Of a stretch of DNA of 64,000 nucleotides, positions 46,792-59,300 are shown piece after piece. Both the position numbers and the translations under genes were made by a program. Position 1 is the first letter of the stretch. Each line of letters starts with the position of its first letter. The notes under the pieces are model-generated. The model saw only the letters and a list, made by a program, of their open reading frames with translations, was not told where the DNA came from and ran no database searches. The DNA is from Musa acuminata AAA Group (Eukaryota; Streptophyta; Magnoliopsida; Zingiberales; Musaceae), in NCBI RefSeq assembly GCF_036884655.1, contig NC_088340.1, forward strand, positions 11,162,001 through 11,226,000. Reading direction: 5' to 3'.

Positions 46792-47325
46792 TTTGAAGTT
46801 GCCATCATCTTTCTATCCTCTGAGATCCCAAACCGTGGTTCTTAAGGTGGAAACGTGTAAGTCTTGGGTGGGAAGTCGATTAGGTTTCGGAGGTGACAGG
46901 AACTCCTCCTTGTCACCCGAACACAGGATTATCTTTGGTTGTGGGAAGTGATCAGGTGCATGAGGGTTTCGATCCAGGCCTTGTTTCTCTCTTTTTTGCC
47001 CTGGCTTTTAAACCCGCTGGTTCCTGGGAATGGATCTGTCGCTGGTGTTGCCTCGATACAACTCAAAGAGCACTGCAACAGGCTGCAAGATTCCGCCTGT
47101 GGGTCCATAAATCCAGGCTCCAGCCGCAGATGTCACCTCGCGTGGGATGCTGCAGTACTTGTCGCAGTGCTCATGTCTTCCTCTTCTCTCGCTATTTCAT
47201 CTCCTCGACTCAAATCTTGGGGTGGGATAGCAGCCTTCCTTGAAGTCTACAGCTTCCCGTGCGCTCTTCTCTCGGTTAATTGCGTTCCAGTTTGTCGGAG
47301 CAGCAGCCGGCCGGTGCTTGCAGCT

Positions 47326-47346
47326 GCGGCATCATCAAGATTCACA
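47326..47346 (+). ncRNA. miR172* (passenger strand)
   Basis: GCGGCATCATCAAGATTCAC plus A, forming the duplex with the mature strand with 2-nt 3' overhangs. It matches the conserved miR172* core GCATCATCAAGATTCACA. Confidence 0.88.
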
Positions 47347-47381
47347 CGAACGTCCGGGGAGCCCCGTCGTCGTCGTCGATG

Positions 47382-47402
47382 AGAATCTTGATGATGCTGC
47401 AT
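47382..47402 (+). ncRNA. Mature miR172
   Basis: 21 nt beginning AGAATCTTGATGATG, the widely conserved miR172 sequence of flowering plants. It begins with A and lies on the 3' arm, as is typical for this family. Confidence 0.94.
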
Positions 47403-47420
47403 CAGCAAACAAGCGGCTAA

Positions 47421-50400
47421 ATATATATGCCTCCATCGCTAAGGTAGATGCTTTGCTGCCTTTAAGTTCATGCTTGTAGAAGGTAATGGTTCCTTTTCAC
47501 TTGCAAATGATTCATGGAGAACAGATGCTCCCAACTCTTAGTTATACACCTGTATTCACTAATCCTTTGCTCTTATCTGGAGCCAAGATTTAGATTATTT
47601 AGGATTAGGGTTCATATGTGCGGTTTGCAAGTGTGCAGGATCAGATCTACCCTTCCATTAAGCAGTTTTGCGTTTGATATATATATATATATATATATAT
47701 AGCTGTTTATTCATCTTACTGTGTCTTTTGTTGATAAGGAAAAACCTTTCTTTTTCTTCTTCTTCTTCTTCTTCTTCTTCTTCTTCTTCTTCTTCTTCTT
47801 CTCCTCTCAATATAGAAGAAACTCTATTAATTTATATGGCTGATGGATGAAATAAAGCATTAAAAGTCGCAGGACAGAACTAAGAAATCCAAATGGCGAG
47901 TAACATCATGGACCACTTCAATCGACTGGCTTCATCATGAGCCCTTTTTAAGAGGACGACGGTACTGCTCTTTCTCAAACACACCAAAACATGGTTGTAG
48001 ATCTGAACATGTGATCATCTTGCATGGGGTAATTCCTTCTTGATTTGATATGGTCCAGTCAAAGAGCTTGCTCCTTATCCTCACCTCAGCTTAGCTTAGT
48101 TTTGACACCTGAAGACTACAAAAAATTAACTACAACAACTTTTAATTTCAGTCTGGCTTTGTTAATTTATGGATTCTAATGCATTATGGTAGTACTCTTG
48201 AATGGAAATGCTTTGAAGTTTGACATTAATATGTGCATTGCTTCAATATTTGGCGGTCATCAACAAACTATCTTCTTGCTTTGAGATGAATGATGTTAAG
48301 CTGCTCGATTTGGTTGCCACAGTAAATCATATAGATCAATGGACTCTTTTTTAAGTTGTGATACAACAACTGCATTCAGAAGAAGGATCAAGGAGATCCT
48401 TGGCCACATGGTAAGATTTATTTTCTGAAACCTGGAGAAAACAAAAGAGCAACTCATTCACATTAATGCACTCTAACATGTAAAGTATGTGCTAGGATCA
48501 TTTTCTAATTAATGCAGGTTTGATCATTGTTCTTAGAGAGCTTACCATCTAAAGAACTATGTGGCAGGAAATGTCCTGGGATGGAAAGGATCTAAAAAGG
48601 AAAAAAAAATCTTATGTTAGCAATAACTCTCCTTCATCAGTCACTCATTTAGGTGGACCTAACAGAAGGTACATGTTGCTGCTAGTTGTTTCTAAGTGGA
48701 CCTATCTTTTAGGACAACATGCACAGAACTGTCCGGCAATTTGATTTGAGCTCCTTTCTCCATCTAAGCACATATACCAACATATACATCTAAGAGCTAA
48801 ACGCATGTGATTTAGTCAAAGTATATTGGTTGTACTATTGTATGAACTGGAGCCTCTAAGGTGTGTTGTTTTCTCTCCAATCAGAGGGTTGCCATAATCC
48901 AAAAGAAAGGGTTTCTTTCATTCAAGTCGACTGCAGGGAAACACTGCAACTGTGATGGCATCAATGATACTTTTCATGCAAAGTATCGGGTGCTTTATGG
49001 CCAGAGACCTCTATGAGAAAATGTTATGCTGAGCAGTGACAGCCACTGTGCTTCCTTCTTTCGTTTGTACGTTCTTTCCAATATTTCTTCTTGTCATGAG
49101 TTCATTATTTTGCTTGCACTGCGCACCATAATGCTCCCAAAACATGCACTGAAGGATAAATCTTGATTGATTTTCTTCCTCTCTTAATATCGACTTGACC
49201 AATTATATATCTCTCAGCAGAGGTCGATGACAAGGAACTAAGTATTCGCGAATGATTGGGATCTACAGTTTGTTTTTGATGCTATAGTTATCGTTGTGCC
49301 ATAAAGCTCACAAGCATTCAATAGTAAAGGCCCATATATAGCTGTTTGGAATAGAGGAAAAGATATATCATCTGTTTGTACAGATTTCTTTGCCTAATGA
49401 ATGGGTTGAGATGCCTTTGAAGTCACGAGTAGAACAAACTCAAAGAAACCAAAGTTCAATCACCATGTTCCAACATCTACCGGTGATGCTTATGACACAA
49501 AAGTATATAAATCACATTACGCCTATCATCAAGTATGTCTCGTGGAAACACCTTACCCCTATACGCAAGAGCTATCGCGCATGAGAACATCTGCATGATG
49601 CTTTCCGATTCATCATAAGTATGCCTTTCAAAGTTGATCTTGGAGATAAAACCCGAGCCATTGCCTCAAATCTTTTCTCTCAAAGCATCTTTGCTAGGGT
49701 TTGTCATTAAGAGCTCAAGACTCTAATATATATTGTTCTCTCAAATCTGAACTGATGATTCTCACAGTAAGATAATATTTGACGATCCATTTGGTCAGTT
49801 GATGAACATTGATACCAGCTTTTTTCTGTGAGACGAAAGAGATATCAAACCTACCCCTGTTTATAGTCCATGCATGCAGCACAGGTACACTTCCTCTGAT
49901 GCATGACATTTGAACTGGAAGAAAACCTTTGCTTTTTATCGAGTATATATGTTATGAGCCCTTGCAGATGGTTGAAAAGAGCAAGCAAAAGAACTGATTC
50001 TTCTGCTGGACAAGGAAATACCATGCTCTTGGATTTGACTAACCAATACGGAGAATAGGTTCTAGCCAATTCGATGTAACACAATTCCATTTGAGATAAG
50101 AAAGGGAATATATGAAACCATTCCTGACATCAATACATATATGTCAGCATAACGGGCTCAAACACACACAGAAAAAACTCTCATTTAGTTAGTGTTTTTG
50201 ACTTTTTTTATTCTCAGTGCTTTGTCGATACTTCAACTCCTAACTAAACCTTAAGTATCGGACGAATTTTATCGGGCATATCCATGACTTTGTAGGATTC
50301 AGCATCTTCTAGATTCGATCATTCACAAGAGACATACACGGAATAGGGCTTTGATTGCTCCTAGTCGGTATCCAAGTTGGACAACCATATTTCAACTGAA

Positions 50401-50900
50401 CAGTTTGCAGAGTCAAAGTGGAGTGATGAATTGCTTAGGCCAAATGGGGTTATGCATTGACAGCATTGGCAGAAAAAGATTGGTTTGATTCACATATGTT
50501 CCCTTGCATGAATCAGGCGTCGAATGTGGCGGGAACGGTGCTTGGCTTGAGACATCGGACTACAACATCGTCCTGAGATCGCTACATGACCATTGACGCG
50601 GGGAGACCGTCTAGTGCCAAAATCTCGCACCATTTCATGAGGAACAATGAAGTGATCTGATCGAACCCTCTGCGAAGATGATCATGGTGGGAGCAACCGA
50701 GGGAGGTGGCAGAAGAACAACTCAAGATGGATCGGGAGAACTGCGTGCAGAAAGCAAGATTAGGATTCTGGCGTTGCGACAGCTTAACGTGTGGATTTGG
50801 CTGATTCATATAGATGTGATTGCTCAAGGGAGTTCCACCTTACCTGAAAGCACTCGTAATTGATAGAGATCGTAGAATGTGTGGAAATGGCTGGTCCAAC
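47421..50900. other. Gene-poor region downstream of MIR172
   Basis: It contains (AT)n at about 47680-47701 and a (TTC)n tract at about 47753-47802, both probably within or near the MIR172 primary transcript. The rest, to about 50900, is mixed-composition DNA with no recognisable gene, RNA or complete mobile element. Short frames are scattered and lack family resemblance. Confidence 0.45.
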
Positions 50901-51279
50901 TCTCACCCAGCGCTAGCTTATCCTCAAGTGAGTGCCTCATCGATCGCACCGCCCTTGGAAATGGCTACCGCGATGTCGACAGTGGTCGGCTCAGATCCTG
51001 CAACGGCTTCCGAGCTTGAACAGTGATGGAGAGTTCACGACCAAGTTATCCATGTACACTCGTGGTTTGAATTGGGATTTGAATTGGGAGACCAATAAAG
51101 GTGAAACACAAATACAAATTCCAGCATGACTAGACACTCCACAAAATCCTGCTCCAACAAGTTCATCGTCAACCTCACCCAAGAGCAGTTCAAATTCGAA
51201 TTCCTCAGATGAAACCCCTCCAAGAAATTTCAGATCACTGATAGAAATTTATAACTTAGCATTTGCTTTGTTTATTTTA

Positions 51280-51895
51280 GATCCAACAACTTTTGAAGAA
51301 GTAGTTAAAAAAGAGGAATGGTGAAAAGCAATGAAGGAGGAAATCAAGTCAATTAAGAAGAATGAAACTTAGGAGCTAATGGATCTATCGAAAGAAAAGA
51401 AATATATTGGATTAAAATGAGTATTCAAAATAAAATTTAAATACAAATTATTTGGTTTCACTGATAGTGATTGTGCAGGAGATTTAGATGATCGAAAGAG
51501 TACTTCAGGCAATATTTTTAGTCTCGGATCGAGAGCTATATCTTGGAGTTCTAAAAAGTAAGTAACAATTGCATTGTCGACATCGGAAGCAGAATATGTA
51601 GCCGCAATATCAGCAGCTTGTCAAGCAATATGGCTTAGAAGACTTTTTGAATATCTTCATCAAGAACAAAAAGAAGTAACGGAAATATTTTGTGACAATA
51701 AAGCTACAATTGCAATGACGAAGAATCCAACGTTTCATGGAAGAACGAAGCATATAGAGATACGCTATCATTTCATCCGAGATCTTGTAGCAAGTGGAGC
51801 CATAATAATGAAGTATTGTGGAACAGATGAACAAGTTGCGGATATCCTCATCAAATCGCTTCTAGTTCGAAAGCATATTTATTTTATGTCGTAAA
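51280..51895 (+). pseudogene. Truncated copia RT-RNase H fragment
   Basis: It starts around an RT N-terminal piece (EEWWKAM-like, MKEEIKSIKKNET, then stops). It then jumps to the RNase H part: FTDSDCAGDLDDRKSTSG, IALSTSEAEYVAAISA, FHGRTKHIEIRYHFIRD and ADILIKSL. The RT core is missing. In-frame stops are present near the start. It is a third copia lineage in the window. Confidence 0.88.
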
Positions 51896-51927
51896 TTGGT
51901 GTATGCAACTATGAATCAAGGGGGAGT

Positions 51928-52078
51928 GTTGAGATTTGATTCATAGTTATCTATCTAAATAGTTATAGTTACATGATGATTTCAATAACCAGCTCAATCA
52001 TGATCTAGTAGTTATAGGGTGCATTTGATATCTTGTAAGTGTTCTTATCAATCCTCCTGTTTTTTAATACTACAACAG
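51928..52078 (+). repeat. Probable 3' LTR of the truncated copia fragment
   Basis: A purine tract (AATCAAGGGGGAG) is followed by TGTTGAGATTTGATTCATAG, and the segment ends with CTACAACA. The TG/CA ends fit an LTR of about 150 bp. No matching 5' LTR was found in the window, consistent with truncation. Confidence 0.6.
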
Positions 52079-52079
52079 T

Positions 52080-52275
52080 TTTCTATTTTTTTCTTGCCCC
52101 TCCATCCCTAACACTCTCCCACCCGGTGTTCTTGAGTCTGTTGGAGCTGGCCGAGGAGGAGTTCGGCTTTCGGCATGAGGGCGCCATTGCCATACCCTGC
52201 TGCCGAGCGAGTTCGAGAGAATTATCAGAGATCTGCCATAGTGAGGAAGATGATCAATCGATTGCCGTCTCGTGA
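52080..52275 (+). pseudogene. Truncated SAUR-family fragment
   Basis: The frame reads HPVFLSLLELAEEEFGFRHE, then GAIAIPC, the hallmark C-terminal half of small auxin-up RNA proteins. A short tail (SEICHSEEDDQSIAVS) and stop follow. The N-terminal half of the SAUR domain is not present: the recognisable part begins about 40 bp after the copia LTR end. The retroelement has probably cut it off. SAUR genes are intronless and encode plasma-membrane-associated growth regulators; this copy is not expected to be functional. Confidence 0.7.
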
Positions 52276-53308
52276 ATTATACGCTTATGATAGTTAAGTG
52301 CGTGGGTATTGGCTCGATATGCTGAGAATGATAGGAATCACCCGAATGATTTCATGGATACAAGAAATGTATTTATTGATGTTGTAAGCCCTTCATGTGC
52401 TATGATGAATATGATGAGCTTCACCACGACGGTGGTGCTGCCGTCGTCGTCGCCCTCTTCCATCTCTGCTGCCTCTCCACCTCCTGCTGCTGCTGCATTG
52501 CCGGTCTCTTCCTCCTCGGCTTCTTCTGTGGCGAAAACCAATGCACACGTTGATGATTCATGCAGGAGATCATGAAATGAGAAGCGGATCAAAACATTTG
52601 TAACGCCTATCTTACCCATGGCTGCAGCCGATGCCCTCTCTCTCGTCCCACGAGACATCATTAACAACAAACAAAGCACACAACACATTTCTCGACCATG
52701 AGTAGTGTACAAATTCATCAAAACCAAGTTAAACATTAAATCTACAAAACAATGTTTATATCTTATGTCAAAACTCCAATCACCCATCCTATCATTTAAA
52801 ATGACCAATTGATATCTTCGATTAATTACCCATGCTGAATCGTCATAGATCCATTCAAGTCATGTATGGCGTAGGGCGATGTGTGTTCTTTTTCCATTAT
52901 ATATTTCAGATCGTCATAATCGCATCAACCCCATCTTAAGAGGACCCGGATCATCTTATCGAGCGCAGGATCACCGTCCAATCACGTCGTGAGCGTTGAA
53001 TGATCCGAGCACGGAATCCTGAGGGTCCATCGTTGAGATTCCCACGATAATACGATGAGCGGTGTGGATGCGCCGACTTTGGTGCACGGATGGCCGGGTG
53101 TCTTCCTTTGTTATACAATTCTCGGTCGACAACTGATACGGCGTAGCGCACCAATCAGGGATCTTTATCTATATCGGTTGATGAACTGCCACGTATCCCT
53201 ATCCGCTCCCCCGTTAGGCATATCAGAAGAAACCCCGGAACGGTTGAAGCCTCGCCCTCGCTCCCGACCCCTCCTCTCCGGGAGAGAGAACTCGAGATTC
53301 CCCTCCCG
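52276..53308. other. Upstream region of the histidyl-tRNA synthetase gene
   Basis: A CTGCTGCTGC-rich patch (about 52430-52530) gives an Ala/Ser/Glu-rich frame on both strands without family resemblance. The last few hundred bases are GC-richer and presumably hold the synthetase promoter and leader. I saw no convincing TATA box. Confidence 0.45.
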
Positions 53309-56300
53309 ATGTCCGCCTTCCCCGTTCTCCAACACCACCTCCTCTTCCTCCGTCCCCGCCTCCATCTTTCATTCATACCATTCTCCCCTCGCCTGCGCCG
53401 CCGCCTTTTCTTCTCCGCCGCCTCCGTTCAATGTTCCTCGTCCTTGCCCTCCTCCTCCTCCTCCACTGCATCTCGAGGTGAGCCCTCCCATCCTCGTTGT
53501 CCTACGTTCACCGACCTGCTCCGTCAATCTCATCCGCTCCTCATTCAGACGACATCGATGAGGTTGCGGAGCCGCCAGGCGTCCCGCCGCCGCCTGGTTC
53601 CGGGAGGGAGACGCAACAGCTCATTGATGTTAACCCTCCAAGGGGAACGAGGGATTTCCCTCCGGAGGACATGAGGCTTCGGAACTGGCTCTTCCAACAG
53701 TTCAGGGAGGTAAGAGTCTGGTGAACGGTTATATGGCTATCATCGTGTTGGTGTTCTGCACTCCAAGTGTTCGATGTTATTCGTGGTTGATGTATACCTG
53801 TCAGGTGTCTCGGATTCTATCTTTCGAGGAGGTTGATTTCCCGGTCCTCGAGTCTGAGGCTCTTTTCATTAGGAAAGCTGGGGAGGAGATCACCCAACAG
53901 GTATGTGCATACTAATTTGATGTATGTGCTTGGTCAATAGGAACTAAAGATGCGATTTTTAGGTTATTTCTTGACGAGTGGTGACGACCAGTGTCATAAT
54001 GTCGTTTCCTACATTATCTTACTTGTGCCCGCAACTTCAACCATCAGTTAACTTCAGACCTTTTTGGCGCTAGCAATATTCTTTGACTTCCCTCTGTTAC
54101 TAATTCCTTGCGAAGTCTATCTTCTTTTGATGTACTAATTTAAGATAATAGGTAAAGAAGTGTAGGATTTGTGTTCTTTTTATGTCCTGGCACTTCTTTA
54201 TTCTCCTCTTTTCATACTGCTGAGTAGATACACTAAACATTTCCTAAAATTTCGCTGCTGAGTTTGTTCACGTTCATATATGTTTAAAATATTTAAAAGA
54301 GTATATTATTTGACTGATTAATCTTTCATTGTCAGCTGTACAATTTTGAGGACAAAGGGGGTCGCCGTGTTGTCTTAAGGCCTGAAATAACCCCTTCACT
54401 TGCACGACTTGTTATAAAGCAGGGGTAATCTTTCGCATAAGACTTTTTGAATATGCATGAGAATCTATCCAGCTTTTCTCTTTTACATACAGTTCCTCCT
54501 TGTTGTGAACCTCAGAATGATTTATGGAGTCTTTGTGGTTGTTGACTACTTATATCGGTTCATAAAAGTGATTGTAGTATCCTTCACCAGAATTAACATT
54601 TTACATGCCTCTTTGTTCAGCAAATCAGTCTCTCTTCCATTAAAATGGTTTACCATAGGACAATGTTGGCGATATGAACGGATGACAAGAGGAAGACGTC
54701 GAGAACATTACCAGTGGAATATGGATATAATAGGTGTTTCTAGAGTTCGGGTATGTGCAGCTGCACTTTTGTTGCAGTATATTTTACTGGTAGTATTGCA
54801 TGTTTTTTATTGTAAGTTTTTTATATGTTATACATCTTGGTCACATAAGAAAAGATCATGACTATTTTCTTCTCCTTGTATGAGTGGTTCAATGCATCAT
54901 TGTCATATATTCAAAGGATTTCTAAGATTTTAGCATTAATTAAAATTTTAGATGACTAAAAGATTGTTAACTTTATTTCTCTTATATATTGTGTTAAGAA
55001 AGATAGGATATTGTTGAACATATTTTTAATGAGTAAAAAATACAATGGTTAAACTAGAGATGGAGACTTGCAGTTAAGGACTGTCATATTTCACATAGAC
55101 ATAAAGATTTGTTTTTATAAAATAGTTATAAAAGAAGCTATGCTTTATGAATTATATATGTAATTAAGAAACACTGAACAAAAAATTAGTTCCAATGTGA
55201 TGAGGAGGTTAAGATAGATGTATGGGATACTAGATATTCTCAGTTGAAGATAAATTGACAGAGAATGTTTAAAAAGGATCTGTTGGACAAGGCAAGCCAA
55301 GATTAGAGGTTCAAGGAGAGGTATAAAACCTTATTAGAAATAATAAAAGGGAGACTTGATGGTCCTTAACATGAGTAGGATAATATTACCCTTGAAGATC
55401 TCAAAGGCATGTAAACATCTATGTAACTGATACACTTGGTTGGGAACTTAGTAGTTGTGAATGTTGTAACAGTGTCATATATAGCATAAAAAACACAGTA
55501 CAAAAGAGAGCACAAATCGTGAACGAAGTATTATGATATAATCTATGGGAAGAAGTTGAATGCAATGGATAACATTCTCATAAAACATTGTAAATTTCAG
55601 CCATTAAATTTTTCTCTATTTCACAGTCATAGTTTGGAGAAATATCTTTGATGTTTCTTTTCTCCCTGAGAACCTGTCTAGATTTACTTTTGGTCACAGG
55701 CTGAGGCTGAACTTGTTAATGCTATAGTTCTCTTATTTGAGCGGCTTGGGATAACTTCATCAGATGTGGGAATCAGAGTCTCTAGCCGAAAGGTACATTT
55801 AAATCATTCTTTTCTTTAATTTAACATGTCTATATATCTGTGTATATGATTGGAAAGAGTATCTCGGTTCCTATTTCCTACATTTATGGTTGGTAGTTTA
55901 TTCGACGTTGAAAGACTTGGAATTTGTAAAAAACTTGAAAGGTGAAATATGTTGAGCTTTATAAGTACAAATTTGCATAATCAATATAGGTACATAAAAA
56001 TAAAATATACATAATATTTATTTATTTATTTATTTATGTATGTATGTGTGTATATTTTATTTTTTAATGCATATGTATCCATCCATAAATATAACAATAT
56101 GTTTATCAGTTGCAGCACCTGTTTATAAGCATAGTCGCAGTAGTGTTCCTTCAGTCTTAGGTGCATGCACAATAATCCTTCAAAATGGGTAGCCAAACCA
56201 TTGCCAATTGTGTGAAGAGTGCTGATTCTAAAAGCAGGCAAAGTGTCTGAAATGCTTGTCTATAAACGTGGCTAAGATCTGTTTCTGTAATCATTCTTCC

Positions 56301-59300
56301 ATCTTCTATTGTTGAGATAATGGCTTTCTACTCAAAGGGGGCATTAGAATTCAGATGCCACAACCATTTGCCAGGCATCACTAGATTGTAAGAATTGAGA
56401 TATATAATTCCATGATCTTCTAGTTCTCAGGATTTGTGTATTCCAACTTACAAGCCCATTTGATCTACTATCAAGATCATGAAATCCCATAAAAAATTGT
56501 CCCAATCTTTTTAATATTCTTTATTAACCATGTAGTCATTTTCATAACACTAATGTAGTACATGGATCATTTTAAGAAATTGTTTGTCTTCTGATGTTTG
56601 TCATTGATGATTGCTCTCAATTTATCCTTGTTCAAATTATTAGGTGGAACTCCGATATAGAATTGTGAATGCATAGCCGCCTCTGATTTGAATTCTTTTC
56701 TGCTTACAGGTTCTCCAGGCAGTGTTGCAAATGTATGCTATACCAGAACATCTATTTGCAGAAGTTTGTGTGATTGTTGACAAGGTTAGTTTACCTCCCA
56801 ACTCTTAATATCTTCTTCACTGACTTATAGTTTGAGTTGAAACAATTAGTTTTACATGCATAAGATGGTTTATCATTTACAATTGAAGTGCTTCAATGCT
56901 GATTGTGGTACTTGTACTATTCATTAGTTTCTGAGATGCATCAGCTACAGATGTTTATCTTTTGTTAAGATACCCTATCCAGATAATGGTTAAATTGAAA
57001 TATATTAGAAACATTGGAAGATTTGAGATTTTAGAGATGAAAAGCATAAGATACTTCCATTTGGTAATAGCTAAACCAATAAGGTAACATAGTAGGCATG
57101 AGCTCTTACTAACAAAAGGTGGCAGCTTAACAAATCGCTCCAAATTCTGCAGTAAATATTGGATATGTCCTAACTGACACTTAAATAATTGCAGATTAGA
57201 GAGAAGATGGAAGGATGTAATAAATTAATAATGCTAAGTTGATATCTGAGACTAAAACTGTTGTTGATTCCCTTGGGGAATATAACTCACATAGCCATTT
57301 CAAATATCTGCAGTTGTGCACATTCATTGATTATATGACAGGGGACACCAACCAACAACTTTTTAAAGCAAGTTCAATCACTACCATTGCAGCCTAAAAT
57401 TCAGAAACCTGGAGATAGTGTTTGTGTGAAATGTAGTTGACCACTAAAACAGATGTAAACAATTTGTCTCAGAATCCTAGAAAATCTCAACAATATGGAG
57501 TATGTGATTACTGTTCGGTTGGATCACCAGTAAATAAAAGCCTTTTGAGTTGTGATGAAATGTCCTCAGCCAGTTGTAGTTTTCTTGATCAGCACTTCTT
57601 GCATGAATCTGCTATCAGACCAAAGGCTTGAGTTTGAGAACGCTTTGTGTCCTTCAAAATGTCTAGAAGACATTTGCACTAAGAAGGGACATATAGCTGT
57701 TTCTCTTAGCCTAAGTGCTGCTTGAAATTTATAATTCCTACCTTTAATTTAGAAAATTCTTTAAAAACTAGTTTTTTCTCACTTATAAATAAGATCTTGG
57801 TATCCAGTGATTATTTGAGTTCTGACCACCCATTCAAAATGTTTCTTTCCATCTGAATTTTTTACTACAATATATGTTAAGCTTTTGTTCTTATGATGCT
57901 CGCTCTGTTGCATATAGTGCAGTTGGGAAAAATTACTAAAGAAGAGGTTGAAAAAGAACTCATGAGTGCTGGGGTAACTTCAGAAGCTGTCAAGGGGATC
58001 GTTGAAGTTCTCTCTCTTACATCATTAGACAAACTTGAAGGTTTGTTGTTATAGATAATGGCTACATGTAGTGGTGCTTGAACCAACAGAGTGTTAATCT
58101 TTTATGACATGTCTGGTTGTGCTTATGCAGCGGTACTGGGTTCTGATGTTGAAGCTATTGCTGATTTGAAAAAGTTTTTTTCACTTGCTGAGCATTACGG
58201 TTATTCTCAGTGGATTACTTTTGATGCATCTGTAGTCCGTGGACTTGCCTATTATACAGGAATAGTATTCGAGGTCAGATATGTAGTAAATTTTCCTGTT
58301 ACTTCATTTTAAGAGTTATGGTTCTTAACATGTCATATAAATGACAATAAATAGTCACTCAACTTTCTGTCGAAAAGTTAGGAATTTATAGGTCAGTTAA
58401 TCTAGATGCCCTAGGTTAGCTGAACTGCAAGTCTTTTGTGCTGCAATCAAACCTTGGTTCGAATGTTGACATCTCAATTCCTTGCTTTAAAGATATAATT
58501 CCAGTGATCACGTGATCAAATACTTCAACTACATGCCAGTCAATGTTTCAAAACCAAACGATGCAGTAGAGTTTATGTTTTATATGCCAAAGATGCAGTC
58601 ATTTTGTTCTCTATGCGGATACTTACAGAAGCAGATGTCTGCCACAAAATTTATTAGTGTTCTGATCAGAGACTAATTGATGCACATTGACAGCTATTCT
58701 TACATTGTTTGGTTCAATTATCGTCTAATCATGATTCACTTTCAAGAATTAGAAGTATCATGCAAGTCATGAATCCTGTACAGGGAAACAAAACCGAAAA
58801 TGGGTATACTCACAAGACACCATGTTTAAACATGATGCTAGATCAAAAGCAACAGGCAAAGAACCAGTCATTTGAGAGGTTTTCTCAACTGCTGCTGTAT
58901 CACCTGCCCTTTTATGAGACCAGTCACACCCTTAGTGAAATTTAGCATTAGTTTATTAACCTTGGTATCTTAAACAAGTGAATGATTTGATTATGGTTTA
59001 ATTTCATCTGGTTCCAATCAATTTGAGTAATAATTTACTTGGATGCTACATTGATATCCATTTGTCCATTTTTGCTGAATGTTTTGGTTTTACTAGCAAC
59101 TATGATGCCATTTGTCCATCTTAGCCGAATGTTTTGGTTCTACTAGCAACTTGATTTTGTAGATGGATATGAAGTTAATTGGAATAGTATTCTTTTTCTT
59201 TTGTATTGCTGCCAAGTGCAACTCTTGTGTTCTAGTCCTTTCTCTACCAAACCTTCTACCTTGCAGACTGCATTTGAATTTCCTCTTTTATTAATGCACA

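Larger units (their letters stand above)
47300..47420 (+). ncRNA. MIR172: MIR172 precursor (pri/pre-miR172 hairpin)
   Basis: The mature 21-nt miR172 lies on the 3' arm at 47382-47402 (AGAATCTTGATGATGCTGCA plus a final T). The 5' arm 47324-47344 is complementary at 19 of 21 positions including one G:U, with mismatches only at the two ends. The loop is about 37 nt (GTCGTCGTCGTCGATG part). The stem extends outward: TTGC at 47318-47321 pairs with GCAA at 47405-47408, and AGCCG at 47305-47309 with CGGCT at 47414-47418. In the conserved family miR172 represses AP2-type transcription factors and controls the juvenile-to-adult change, flowering time and floral organ identity. Protein-like frames overlapping this region are not needed to explain it. 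Other bases of the primary transcript probably extend from about 46.8 to 47.9 kb. Confidence 0.94.

Noticed and set aside
46893..47479. Overlapping plus-strand frames across the MIR172 hairpin as a protein gene
   Set aside because: No domain or family resemblance, several mutually overlapping frames, and the hairpin with mature and star strands explains the conservation better.
52338..52808. Acidic Glu/Ala-rich minus-strand frame as a gene
   Set aside because: It is driven by a CTGCTG/GTCGTC simple-sequence patch, and both strands are open. No recognisable family.
55190..55480. LINE-type non-LTR remnant in a HisRS intron
   Set aside because: A few words resemble plant LINE tails when translated, but stops are dense and no conserved block could be confirmed by eye.
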